From Pseudomonadota bacterium (lineage in GTDB: Bacteria > Pseudomonadota > Gammaproteobacteria > Steroidobacterales > Steroidobacteraceae): 64,000 bases of DNA. Positions within the stretch are counted from its first letter, which is position 1, and each line of letters opens with the position of its first letter. Below are positions 19,061 to 27,297 of this stretch, one piece after another. The position numbers were made by a program, and so were the translations under genes. The notes beneath the pieces were generated by a model. It saw only the letters and a program-made list of their open reading frames with translations. It was not told where the DNA came from and made no database searches. Location of the stretch: NCBI GenBank assembly GCA_023457495.1, contig JAEWLQ010000028.1, positions 1 through 64,000 of the forward strand, written 5' to 3'.

Positions 19061-19906
19061 ATGCACCGGAGCGACGCGGCGTCACGCGAAATCGAACTCG
19101 CAAGGCTGTTGCAAGGATGCGCGGCGCGGGACACGCGCGCCTTCCACGCGCTCTACGACGAAGCGTCTCCGCTGCTGTTCGCGAAGCTGCTGCGCATGTT
19201 GCGGCGAAGCCCCGTGGCGGAAGAAGTGCTCCGCGACATCTACCTCGACATCTGGGAGCGCGCCGCGTCGTACGAGGCGCACCGCGGCCGGGCGTTGGCC
19301 TGGATCACGACGATCGCGCGCTACTGCGCGATCGGACGGCTCGGGCACGAGCGCGTCATCGCCGACGAGCTTCCCTACGAGAAGCCCACGCTCGAAGTGC
19401 TCGACGAACGCGTCGCGGCGCTCGACGAAGTCACGCGTCAGTGCCTGGCGCTGGCCTACGTCGATGGACGTTCATACGAGGAGATCGCCGAGATCACGCG
19501 TTCGAACGGCAATGTCCGGACGCGGATCCGTCGCGGGCTCCTCCAGCTTCGCGACCGGCCATCCATCCAACGACGCAAACCCGCACGCAAGACCGCGAAC
19601 CTCGAGCTACTCGACCGGCTCGCGGCCGAATATGCGCTCGGCACCCTGCGCGGCCGCGCGCGCCGGCGCTTCGAGCGCTGGCTGTTGTCGCCGCAGGTCG
19701 CGGGCCTGGTCCGCGCCTGGGAAGACCGGCTCGCGTTCCTCGAAACGCGGGAGGTGCGGATCGCGCCGCCGCCCGCGCATGTCTGGGGCGACATCGAAAC
19801 GCGGCTCGGACTGCGCCGGTCCGGACGAGATCCCGCCAGGCGGTGGATAGGCATTGCCGCCTCGATGCTGGTCCTCACGTTGCTGGTGGCATTCCTGGTG
19901 GCGTGA
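19061..19906 (+). CDS. ECF sigma factor fused to an anti-sigma-like membrane anchor
   Basis: One uninterrupted 281-codon frame. Residues about 22-88 are sigma region 2 (FHALYDEASPLLFAKLLRML, LRDIYLDIWERA, ALAWITTIARYCAI). Residues 115-165 are region 4 (LAYVDGRSYEEIAEI, VRTRIRRGLLQLRD). Residues 180-253 resemble the cytosolic part of RskA-type anti-sigma factors (LAAEYALGTLRGRARRRFER, VRAWEDRLAFLE). Residues 262-281 are a membrane helix ending AFLVA, with no periplasmic domain after it. Normally these are two genes. Start 19061 is placed where the sigma homology begins. The secreted protein 98 bp downstream is a plausible target. Confidence 0.8.
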   Translation: MHRSDAASREIELARLLQGCAARDTRAFHALYDEASPLLFAKLLRMLRRSPVAEEVLRDIYLDIWERAASYEAHRGRALAWITTIARYCAIGRLGHERVIADELPYEKPTLEVLDERVAALDEVTRQCLALAYVDGRSYEEIAEITRSNGNVRTRIRRGLLQLRDRPSIQRRKPARKTANLELLDRLAAEYALGTLRGRARRRFERWLLSPQVAGLVRAWEDRLAFLETREVRIAPPPAHVWGDIETRLGLRRSGRDPARRWIGIAASMLVLTLLVAFLVA

Positions 19907-20004
19907 AACCGCTGTGAAGCCGGTCTCAATCCGGGCCTGCGGTCCCCGCATTATGAGAGCCCGGTCCGCGCCCGCCGAGTCGCAGCGCAATAAAGTCCCC
20001 GCCC

Positions 20005-23000
20005 ATGAGAGAGGTGTCGGGTCACGGCACCCGCGGACTCCTGCTCCGTGGGTGTTCTCTGGCGTTGCTCGCGATCGGGCTGCTGTGCGGCCAGGACGCG
20101 TCCGCGCAGGCCATTACGCGTTTCGTGCGCGATACCGGCAACATCAATTTCGTCACGACCGGCGGGTCGCTGCGCGCGCAGAACAACAACGGCAACTCCT
20201 GCCTGATGAACGCGACCAGCTCGCAGAACCTCTCGGGCATTCCCGCCGGCACGACGATCCGCAACGCCTATCTGTACTGGGGCGGCTCGGGCTCCAGCAA
20301 CGATCCCAACGTCACGCTCAATGGCTCGTCGGTGAGCGCGTCGCGCAGTTTCGCGCGCACCTGGAACAACGCCGGCACTAACTACCAGTTCTTCGGCCAT
20401 TTCGCCAACGTCACGAACCTCGTGACCGGCAACGGCAACTACCAGTTCGGCGGCCTCACGGTGAACACCGGCGCGCCGTTCAACGGCAACAGCACCTGCG
20501 CCGGCGGCTGGGCGCTGGTGGTCATCTACCAAGGCGCCGCCGAGCGGCTGCGCGCGATCAACGTCTACGACGGCCTCGACTACTTCTACGGCAGCCAGCT
20601 CACGCTGAACCCGGACGGCTTCCGCGTGCCGCCCGCCAACATCGACGGACGCATCGCGGTCTTCACGCTCGATGGCGATCCGGGCAACTCCACGGCGCTG
20701 AACGGGTTCGACGAAGCGCTGCGCTTCAACGGCCAGCTGCTCGACGATGGCATCAACGTGCCGGACAGCGTGCCGCTGATCCAGCAATTCGACGGCACCA
20801 TCAACTCGCAGGGCGTGTCGACCAGCTACGGCGTCGACGTCGACCAGTACAACATCAGCGCGCTGCTCTCTCCGGGCCAGACCAGCGGCACGACGCAATA
20901 CTCCGCGGGCGCGGACCTCGTGCTGCTCATGGCGCAGATCGTGAGCGCCACGTCGGATCCGGCCGTGAATCTGTCGGCGACCTTGTCGCACACGGGCAAT
21001 TTCGTCGCGGGCTCGACCGACACTTACACGGTCGTGGTCGCCAACGCGGCCGGCTTCGAGCGCGAGGACAACACCGTCACGGTGACCGACGTCCTGCCCG
21101 CCGGTCTCACGTTCAACTCTTTCACGGGCACGGGCTGGAGCTGCGGAAATTCCGGACAGACGGTCACCTGCACGCATCCGCCGACGATCAACGCCGGCAG
21201 CTCGCTGCCGCCACTCAACATCGTGGTGAACGTCACCGGCGCCGCGGTGCCCGGCGTGACGAACAGCGTGACCGTGAGCACGCCCAGCTTCGAATTCGAT
21301 GCCGCCAACAACACGGCCACGGATGCGACGACGGTGGTGGGTCCCAACCTGTCCACGTCCACCAAGACCGTGCTCGACGTCAACGGCGGCGAGGCGAATC
21401 CGGGTGACACGTTGCGGTACACGGTGACACTCATCGAAACCGCCGGTCACCCCGCGGTGAACGTGACGGTGACCGACAGCGTGCCCGCGAACGCGAGCTG
21501 GGGCGGATTCGTGTCCGTTCCGGGTGGCGCGGCCAGTTCCTTCGCGCCGCCGGGTGCGGGCGACAACGGCAACGGCGAACTCGCGGTCTCGGGAATTTCG
21601 ATTCCCCCGAATGGCTCGGTGACCGTGGTTTTCAACGTCACCGTCGACAACGTCTCGCCCAATTCCACCATCGACAATACCGCGGCAGTCGCAAACCCCA
21701 ATGGCCCCGGTGCGACGCCATCGGCGCCGACGGTGCTCGTTTCCCCGTCGCAAGTGGCTCAGGACGGCACGAAGCAGCTCTACCTCTGGAGCAATTCGCA
21801 GCGGTTGTCGCGCACGCGTCCCTCCGGCATGCACACCACGCTCACGATCAACGGCAACAACGATTCGGACACGTTCACGATCAATCCGCCGCTGCGCGCG
21901 GCGGTCACGCTGAATGCCGGCAGTTTCCCGGTGAACCTGCGGCTGCAGCGCGCCGGCAGCACGACCGGCGCCGGCGGCTCGAACCGCAACGTCACCGTGT
22001 CGCTGAACAATTCGGCGCTCGGCACGGTCGCGACCGCCACCCGGACGTTCAACAACATGTCCACGACCATGACGATGTACACGTTCACGCTGAACACCGC
22101 GGGCGTCATCGCGCCGGTCGGCTCGACGTTCTCGCTGGTGGTGAGCAACAACAGCAACAACAACAGCAACCGGCAGGTGAATCTGCAGCCCTACAGCGGC
22201 TCGTCGTATTCGCTGGTCGAGCTCGACAGCGCCACCGTCATCAACGTCGACAGCGTGCAGACGTACAACCTGCCGTTCGCCGGCGGCGTGGTCACTGGTG
22301 CATACGCACCGGGGGCGACCGTCTACGTGCGCGCGGTGGTGAGCGACCCGTTCGGCGGCTTCGACATCAACGGCGCGAACATCAGCATTTCGAATCCCTC
22401 GGGCACGACCGTGCTGCCGTCCACCGCGATGCCGGTGGTGCAGGGTGGCAGCGGAACACCCGCGGTCTGCAGCTCCACGACCGCGCCGCTGTGCACGTTC
22501 GAATACGCGTTCACGTTGCCGGCGAACGCGCCGCAGGGCGGCTGGACGGTGAACGTCCTCGCGCGAGAAGGCGTCGAGAACAGCGTGACCGACCTGGGCG
22601 TCGGCAGCTTCGTCGTCGAGATCCCGCAGCCCTCGCTCACGATCCTGAAGATCTCCCGCGTCATCTCCGATCCGGTCAGCGCCGCCAATCCGAAGCGCAT
22701 TCCCCAGTCGGTGATCGAATACGAGATCCAGGCCACGAACAGCGGGCCGGGCGCCGTGGACGCCAACACGCTGGTCATCACCGACAGCATCCCCGCGAAT
22801 GCCGTGATGTACGTGGGCACGGCGTCGGGCAATCCCGTCACGTTCACCAATGGTGCGACGCCGAGCGGGCTCACCTACAACTACGCGGCGCATGTCACGT
22901 ATTCCGCGGTCGGTCCCGCGGGACCCTGGTCCCATACGGCCTCGCCGGATGCCAATGGCTATGACCCTTTGATCCGGGCCGTGCGGATCGCGCCCGCCGG

Positions 23001-23067
23001 CACCATGAATGCGGCCGGCGCCGGCAATCCCGGCTTCACGCTCCGATTCCGGGTGCGCATCAACTAG
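20005..23067 (+). CDS. Large secreted protein with DUF11/CARDB-like repeats
   Basis: A 1020-residue exported protein. Residues 1-35 are a signal peptide ending DASAQA. The N-terminal domain (35-310) is rich in Asn, Gly and Ser and resembles DUF3344-type beta modules (AYLYWGGSGS, ALVVIYQ, INVYDGLDYFYGS). DUF11-like beta-sandwich repeats follow: about 320-440 (TVTVTDVLPAGLTFNSFTG), 450-580 (NVTVTDSVPANASW) and 880-1000 (LVITDSIPANAVMYVG). No sortase motif or autotransporter barrel is seen at the C-terminus. Probably a cell-surface or released adhesin-like protein. The preceding sigma fusion may control it. Confidence 0.85.
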   Translation: MREVSGHGTRGLLLRGCSLALLAIGLLCGQDASAQAITRFVRDTGNINFVTTGGSLRAQNNNGNSCLMNATSSQNLSGIPAGTTIRNAYLYWGGSGSSNDPNVTLNGSSVSASRSFARTWNNAGTNYQFFGHFANVTNLVTGNGNYQFGGLTVNTGAPFNGNSTCAGGWALVVIYQGAAERLRAINVYDGLDYFYGSQLTLNPDGFRVPPANIDGRIAVFTLDGDPGNSTALNGFDEALRFNGQLLDDGINVPDSVPLIQQFDGTINSQGVSTSYGVDVDQYNISALLSPGQTSGTTQYSAGADLVLLMAQIVSATSDPAVNLSATLSHTGNFVAGSTDTYTVVVANAAGFEREDNTVTVTDVLPAGLTFNSFTGTGWSCGNSGQTVTCTHPPTINAGSSLPPLNIVVNVTGAAVPGVTNSVTVSTPSFEFDAANNTATDATTVVGPNLSTSTKTVLDVNGGEANPGDTLRYTVTLIETAGHPAVNVTVTDSVPANASWGGFVSVPGGAASSFAPPGAGDNGNGELAVSGISIPPNGSVTVVFNVTVDNVSPNSTIDNTAAVANPNGPGATPSAPTVLVSPSQVAQDGTKQLYLWSNSQRLSRTRPSGMHTTLTINGNNDSDTFTINPPLRAAVTLNAGSFPVNLRLQRAGSTTGAGGSNRNVTVSLNNSALGTVATATRTFNNMSTTMTMYTFTLNTAGVIAPVGSTFSLVVSNNSNNNSNRQVNLQPYSGSSYSLVELDSATVINVDSVQTYNLPFAGGVVTGAYAPGATVYVRAVVSDPFGGFDINGANISISNPSGTTVLPSTAMPVVQGGSGTPAVCSSTTAPLCTFEYAFTLPANAPQGGWTVNVLAREGVENSVTDLGVGSFVVEIPQPSLTILKISRVISDPVSAANPKRIPQSVIEYEIQATNSGPGAVDANTLVITDSIPANAVMYVGTASGNPVTFTNGATPSGLTYNYAAHVTYSAVGPAGPWSHTASPDANGYDPLIRAVRIAPAGTMNAAGAGNPGFTLRFRVRIN

Positions 23068-23212
23068 GGGTTCGGCGGGTCGCTGCACCGCACTGAAGCG
23101 ATCTCGTCGCGCGTGCACTCCGGACGGGAACCGGACGCCTCGCAGGCGCCGCGAAACCTGGATTTCAGCCGTCCGATCGCCCGATTGATCGTTTTGGCCC
23201 CGGTTTCGGAGT

Positions 23213-23228
23213 TGGCACGGCGATTGCT
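23213..23228 (+). promoter_or_regulatory. Sigma-54 (RpoN) promoter
   Basis: TGGCACG-GCGA-TTGCT matches the -24/-12 consensus (TGGCACG-N4-TTGCW) essentially perfectly, with the GG and GC dinucleotides 12 bp apart. Predicted start near 23239. There is 145 bp upstream for an activator site; I could not recognise a specific one. Confidence 0.8.
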
Positions 23229-23238
23229 TTATCTAGAT

Positions 23239-23326
23239 CGTCTGCGGAATGTTCTCCTCCCCCCTCGTGAGACTTTTTGCTGGACGAACGCGTGCAGGAA
23301 CGGAAGGGCCTGCACGCGTTTTTTTT
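23239..23326 (+). ncRNA. Predicted sigma-54-dependent small RNA, about 88 nt
   Basis: Bounded by the sigma-54 promoter and a strong intrinsic terminator, with no credible start codon between. The 5' part carries an unpaired C-rich stretch, TTCTCCTCCCCCC (23252-23264), complementary to Shine-Dalgarno sequences, as in CUCCUCCC-motif regulatory RNAs. A 12-bp terminator stem follows. It lies in the 344-bp gap after the repeat-protein gene and ends before the next gene at 23412. Existence is inferred from the two signals, and targets are unknown. Confidence 0.65.
23287..23326 (+). terminator. Strong rho-independent terminator
   Basis: Stem AACGCGTGCAGG (23287-23298) pairs perfectly with CCTGCACGCGTT (23309-23320) across a 10-nt loop and runs into a tract of eight T. 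It ends the predicted sRNA. Confidence 0.9.
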
Positions 23327-23411
23327 GTTTGCGCGGACCGTGAGAGTCCGCCTGCCATTCAGCCGGCGTTCGCTGACACCCTGCGGGACATGCCGAACAT
23401 AAAGTGCGCGC

Positions 23412-23888
23412 ATGCGTGCCATCGCCATCTTCATTCTCGCCGTGCTCGCCTCGGCCGTCGCCACCGGATCGAACTACCGGGACGTCCAGGCCGCCGTGAA
23501 AGATGACCGCATGCTCGAGGCGGCCGGTGTCACGCCGGCGAACGTCGCGATGCGCAAGCAATGCAAGGCCGCCATCGTCGAGACCGACGATCCGCCGGAT
23601 TTCTTCGATTGCGTGTACGTGCAGACCGATCACGACCTGAACCTGTTCAGCCTCGAAGACGGATTCCTGATCTCCGAGCTGCAGCTCACGATGAACAACA
23701 TCGACAGCGTGGCACTGCAGCGCATGGGCAAATACAGCCAGGTGCAGATCTTCAGCGACAACCGCGTCGCCGCCCTGTTCATCCACGACAAGTCGTGGAT
23801 CGACACGCAGCAGACCGAAGCCGTCTACACCTGGCTCCTGGAACACGGCGCCCGCAGCCGCGCCCCCCTGAAGTGGATCGGCCCCTGA
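23412..23888 (+). CDS. Secreted hypothetical protein
   Basis: A 158-residue protein with an N-terminal signal (MRAIAIFILAVLASAVATGS). The mature part has two Cys (MRKQCKAAI and FFDCVYV) that could form a disulfide, and ends with a helix WIDTQQTEAVYTWLLEHGA. No family is recognised. It is not part of the sRNA transcript because a terminator lies between. Its TGA runs directly into a family A repeat. Confidence 0.7.
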   Translation: MRAIAIFILAVLASAVATGSNYRDVQAAVKDDRMLEAAGVTPANVAMRKQCKAAIVETDDPPDFFDCVYVQTDHDLNLFSLEDGFLISELQLTMNNIDSVALQRMGKYSQVQIFSDNRVAALFIHDKSWIDTQQTEAVYTWLLEHGARSRAPLKWIGP

Positions 23889-23931
23889 AATGGGGACACT
23901 CCCCATTTGCTAGCAAAAGGGGACGGACCTC
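23888..23931 (-). repeat. Dispersed repeat family A, copy 2
   Basis: Inverted relative to copy 1. Begins AAATGGGGACACTCCCC at the stop codon of the preceding gene and ends GGGGACGGACCTC. The core TTTGCTAGCAAA is a perfect 12-bp palindrome containing an NheI-type site. Confidence 0.9.
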
Positions 23932-23953
23932 GACGATCTTCTCGATCCGGCGC

Positions 23954-23981
23954 TTGACAACCGCCGGATCGCGCATAGAAT
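23954..23981 (+). promoter_or_regulatory. Consensus-like sigma-70 promoter for the AAA ATPase gene
   Basis: Perfect -35 TTGACA (23954-23959), 16-bp spacer, -10 TAGAAT (23976-23981). Predicted start near 23988. It gives a leader of about 219 nt before the ATPase start. Confidence 0.75.
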
Positions 23982-23991
23982 GCGCGCCCCC

Positions 23992-24084
23992 ATGACACCT
24001 AACTACCACCGAATTCAATTCACGCATGCGCTCGCGGCCCCGCCGCGCGGCCGCCTGCGCGATGAAAACGAGAACATCTGCTAG
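23992..24084 (+). CDS. Candidate leader peptide, 30 aa
   Basis: Frame starting MTPNYHRIQF about 4 nt after the predicted transcript start and ending RDENENIC. The TAG is at 24082-24084. An upstream ATG at 23980 lies inside the -10 box and is not usable. The stop overlaps the first of three mutually exclusive hairpins, as in attenuator leader peptides. There is no obvious run of one amino acid. Leaderless translation would be required. Confidence 0.4.
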   Translation: MTPNYHRIQFTHALAAPPRGRLRDENENIC

Positions 24085-24178
24085 CCCTTCATTGCGGAGG
24101 GCGGCGTTCGGCAGCCCTCCGGCACTTCGTTCAAACGAGGCCCCGGTCGGCTGCCGCCACCGGGGCCTCGTCGTTTGG
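24084..24178 (+). promoter_or_regulatory. Attenuator-like structured leader
   Basis: GCCCTTC (24084-24090) can pair with GGAGGGC (24096-24102), and the same GGAGGGC can instead pair with GCCCTCC (24114-24120), so the two stems exclude each other. A 12-bp perfect stem follows, CGAGGCCCCGGT (24136-24147) with ACCGGGGCCTCG (24159-24170), then TCGTTTG. The last stem looks like a terminator but lacks a clean T-run. The signal sensed is unknown. Confidence 0.5.
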
Positions 24179-24206
24179 GGCGAGGCCCCCGCGCAAGTGA
24201 ACGAAC

Positions 24207-25304
24207 ATGACATTGCACAAACTGCTGACTGATCGGAACGACAATTCGGGCGCGATGGGCGTACAGGTCACGCTGACGCAGGAGCTCAGCGACCTCGGCG
24301 ACGCCATCCTGCGCACCCGCGCGATCCAGGCGTTCGACCACGCCGCGAAGTGCTACCCGATACACCGGGTAGTGCGTTGCGCCGTGCGCCGCAAACTCAC
24401 CGCGGTGTTCGACGATCTCGCGCTGCAAATGGGCTGCTCGGCGCAACGCGTCGACACCGGCTCGCTGCTGCTGGACGCACCGGGCCTGTTCATCTATGGC
24501 GAGGGCTACACGAAGGGCGACTACGTGTCCTGCTGGTTCCGCATGTGGACCGACACGCTGGCGCGCAGCGAGGAACTGCAGCAGCGCATCCTGCGCATCG
24601 TGGGCGACCAGCGTCTGCGCGATCAGATGTTCGTCGTCGACTGGCAGTTCTGCAACGCTCGCGGCGTGTTGCTCAGCACATCGTTCGACGAGATCGCGGA
24701 CGACGTGCTGGTGGACGAGGCCTATCCATCGCTCGGCATGTCGATCGCCGAGTTCATCGAGCGCTTTCTCGACGCGCGTGAAACCGTGTTGATCCTGCAG
24801 GGGCCACCAGGCGGCGGAAAGACCCGCCTGGTGCGCGCCATACTGGCGGGGATGTCGCGACGCAAGGGCGACAGCGCCAAGGTGATGTACACCGCGGACA
24901 AGAAGGCCCTGCAGAACGATGAGATCTTCGTAGACTTCATTACCGGCTCGCACGATGCATTCGTGATCGAGGACGCCGATCACCTGCTCAAGGCGCGCAC
25001 CAGCGGCAACCACGAGCTGCATCGTTTCCTCGGGATCGCCGACGGTGTGGTGCGCGCGCAGAGCCGCAAGGTGATCTTCACGACCAACCTGCCGAACATC
25101 AACGACATCGACGACGCGTTGCTGCGGCCGGGTCGATGCTTCGCGGTGAAGAACCTGCGCAGCCTCGAGATCGCCGAGGCCCACACGCTGGCGCGGCGCA
25201 TCTGCGGCGCCGATGAAGCACGGGCGGTACGGGCGATGTTGGCGCTCGACGCGGCCGCGGGAAAGTACCGCTCGGTGGCGCAGGTCTATCGCGCCTGCGC
25301 GTGA
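24207..25304 (+). CDS. AAA-family ATPase
   Basis: A 365-residue cytoplasmic protein. The C-terminal AAA module has Walker A GPPGGGKT (199-206), Walker B FVIEDAD (252-258), sensor 1 FTTNLPN around Asn294 and the arginine motif LLRPGRCF (306-312), close to the BCS1/ClpX-like branch. The N-terminal 190 residues, with FIYGEGYTKGDYVSCWFRMW, are not recognised. Such single ATPases are seen in phage and plasmid contexts as well as chromosomes. It is monocistronic, behind a strong promoter and structured leader. The partner or substrate is unknown. Confidence 0.8.
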   Translation: MTLHKLLTDRNDNSGAMGVQVTLTQELSDLGDAILRTRAIQAFDHAAKCYPIHRVVRCAVRRKLTAVFDDLALQMGCSAQRVDTGSLLLDAPGLFIYGEGYTKGDYVSCWFRMWTDTLARSEELQQRILRIVGDQRLRDQMFVVDWQFCNARGVLLSTSFDEIADDVLVDEAYPSLGMSIAEFIERFLDARETVLILQGPPGGGKTRLVRAILAGMSRRKGDSAKVMYTADKKALQNDEIFVDFITGSHDAFVIEDADHLLKARTSGNHELHRFLGIADGVVRAQSRKVIFTTNLPNINDIDDALLRPGRCFAVKNLRSLEIAEAHTLARRICGADEARAVRAMLALDAAAGKYRSVAQVYRACA

Positions 25305-25311
25305 AGGGAAG

Positions 25312-25719
25312 TCAGAGATTGAGCCGGTAGAACACGAGGTATTCGCCTTCGCCCGGATCGACCTCGAGGCACCAGCCATTGTCCCTCTTGCTGCGATAGA
25401 GGTTTTCGGCGATCCAGCCGACGACCGGCGTGCGGCGCAGCCCGGGCGTGACGAGGCGCGCCCGCATGTCCGTTGGTTTCGGCCACCGCACCGGTTCGAG
25501 TCCGGCGACGAGATCCAGGAATTGGTGATTCTCGATGTTGTTAGGCCGGCGATTGCGCTTCTTCGCCAGCAGCGCGAGATCGAGATCGGCCCTGTGCGGA
25601 ATCTCGAGCGGCGCCTCGCGCGCGATCGGACGCTCGATCGCGTCGTCGCTGGCGCGTGCCGCCGCCGCGGCCGCCAGTGAACACAGCACGAACCCGAACA
25701 GGCGATCCCGCAGGATCAT
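25312..25719 (-). CDS. Secreted hypothetical protein, 135 aa
   Basis: Signal peptide at 1-23 (MILRDRLFGFVLCSLAAAAA, then ARA). The mature part is basic in its middle (LLAKKRNRRPNNIENHQFLDL) and ends GWCLEVDPGEGEYLVFYRLNL, probably beta-strands. The start at 25719 gives the signal peptide; longer upstream frames are antisense to the AGCS gene. It is convergent with the AAA ATPase, 7 bp between stops. No family is recognised. Confidence 0.65.
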   Translation of the reverse strand: MILRDRLFGFVLCSLAAAAAARASDDAIERPIAREAPLEIPHRADLDLALLAKKRNRRPNNIENHQFLDLVAGLEPVRWPKPTDMRARLVTPGLRRTPVVGWIAENLYRSKRDNGWCLEVDPGEGEYLVFYRLNL

Positions 25720-25848
25720 CGTACGCCCTCGTTCAACATCCGCCGGCCAACAGGTTGGAGTCCCCGCGCGGCAATCGCAATAGGTGGAACGAGGCACCGA
25801 CGCAAAAGCGCGCGCCGTGCGCGAATAATCCCCGCTGCGCCGCGATGG

Positions 25849-27297
25849 ATGAACCATAATCCGCCCGGAATGAATCTCGACCAGACCATAAATGCATGGT
25901 TGGCGCCCGTGGCCGACTGGCTCGGCACGGTGGTCTTCTATGCCGTTCCGATCGGCGAGGCCGAGGTTCCGCTGATCCTCGCGTGGCTCATCGCCGGCAG
26001 CGTCGTCGCGACCATCTACTTCCGCTTCGTGAACCTGCGCGGTTTCCGGCATGCGCTGCGCGTGCTGCGCGGCGATTTTTCGAGCCGCGAACTCGCCGGT
26101 GAGACCTCGCCCTTCCAGGCGTTCAGTGCCGCGGTCTCCGGCACGATCGGCCTCGGCAACATCGCGGGTGTCGCGTTCGCCGTGGCGGTGGGCGGGCCCG
26201 GCGCCGCGTTCTGGATGTGCGTGGCGGGTTTCCTCGGCATGAGCCTGAAGTTCGCCGAGGTCGCGCTGGCCACGAAATACCGCGTGATCCGCGCGGATGG
26301 CACGGTGACCGGCGGCGCGATGCACTACGTGCCCATCGCACTCGGCCGCGTCGGCATGCCGCGGCTCGGCAAATTCCTCGCGGCATTCTTCTGCGTCGCG
26401 ACCATCGGCGCGTCGATGACCGTGTTCCAGGTCAACCAGGCCTATTCGCAGTTCCGCGCCGTGACCGGCTTCGAGCACGCGTTCGTGTTCGGTCTCGCGA
26501 TCGCGCTGTGGATCGGCATCATCCTGTTCGGCGGCATGAAACGTATCGCGAGCTGGACCGACAAACTCGTGCCGTTCATGTGCGTGTTGTACGTGATCGC
26601 CTGCCTCGTGGTGCTCGGCGCCAATCTCGAACACATCCCGCACGGTCTCCAGCGCATCTTCACCGAGGCGTTTTCGACGGAGGCGGTGGCCGGCGGCGCG
26701 CTCGGCGCGCTGATCCAGGGCTTCCGGCGCGCGTCGTTCTCCAATGAGGCTGGCATCGGCTCAGCGCCCATGGCGCACGCCACGGTGCGAACCCGCGAGC
26801 CGATGTCGCAGGGTTTCGCCGCCCTGATCGAGCCGTTCCTCGATACGGTGGTGATGTGCATGCTCACCGCGCTCGTCATCGTGATCAGCGGCGCGCTCGA
26901 GATCAGCGATGCGAAGGACATCGCGCTCGCCTCCGTCGCGTTCGGCACGGTGGTGTCGTGGTTCCCGGCCGTGCTCGCGGTCGCGGCGATCTGTTTCGCG
27001 CTGTCGACCGTCATCACCTGGGGCTACTACGGCGAGACCGCGTGGACCTGGCTGTTCGGCGAAGCGCGTGCGGCGCGTTATTCGTACCGGCTGTTCCTGT
27101 GCGTGATGCTGTCGCTGGCCACGACGCTCGACATCACGCAGGTCGTCAACATCGCCGACCCGCTCAATTTCTGCATGGCGATCCCGAACCTGATCGCCGT
27201 CTATCTATTCCTGCCGGAGCTGCGCGCCGACCTCGCGAGTTACTGGCAGCGCGTGGTGCTGAAGTCCGACCCGGAGAAGAAGAATGCTGTCGCGTAA
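25849..27297 (+). CDS. Alanine/glycine:cation symporter family protein
   Basis: A 482-residue inner-membrane carrier of the AGCS family (AlsT/DagA type) that couples amino-acid uptake to Na+ or H+. About 10-11 helices. Family landmarks are FQAFSAAVSGTIGLGNIAGVA with WMCVAGFLGMSLKFAEVALA, GALIQGFRRASFSNEAGIGS and the late SVAFGTVVSWFPAVL. The start at 25849 has no clear ribosome site; 25870 (MNLDQTINAW) is equally possible. The yjdF-type gene overlaps its end by 14 bp. Confidence 0.92.
   Translation: MNHNPPGMNLDQTINAWLAPVADWLGTVVFYAVPIGEAEVPLILAWLIAGSVVATIYFRFVNLRGFRHALRVLRGDFSSRELAGETSPFQAFSAAVSGTIGLGNIAGVAFAVAVGGPGAAFWMCVAGFLGMSLKFAEVALATKYRVIRADGTVTGGAMHYVPIALGRVGMPRLGKFLAAFFCVATIGASMTVFQVNQAYSQFRAVTGFEHAFVFGLAIALWIGIILFGGMKRIASWTDKLVPFMCVLYVIACLVVLGANLEHIPHGLQRIFTEAFSTEAVAGGALGALIQGFRRASFSNEAGIGSAPMAHATVRTREPMSQGFAALIEPFLDTVVMCMLTALVIVISGALEISDAKDIALASVAFGTVVSWFPAVLAVAAICFALSTVITWGYYGETAWTWLFGEARAARYSYRLFLCVMLSLATTLDITQVVNIADPLNFCMAIPNLIAVYLFLPELRADLASYWQRVVLKSDPEKKNAVA

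Noticed and set aside
19951..23118. A 1055-codon minus-strand ORF antisense to the secreted repeat protein
   Set aside because: Composition is Arg/His/Val/Gly shadow of a GC-rich gene; the sense strand has a signal peptide and DUF11 repeats.
23080..23120. NtrC-type enhancer (TGCAC ... GTGCA) upstream of the sigma-54 promoter
   Set aside because: The half-sites are more than 20 bp apart instead of about 7, so the match is probably chance.
25720..26643. Extension of the leftward exported-protein gene to 443 codons
   Set aside because: The added part is antisense to the AGCS symporter and rich in His/Arg/Glu shadow residues.
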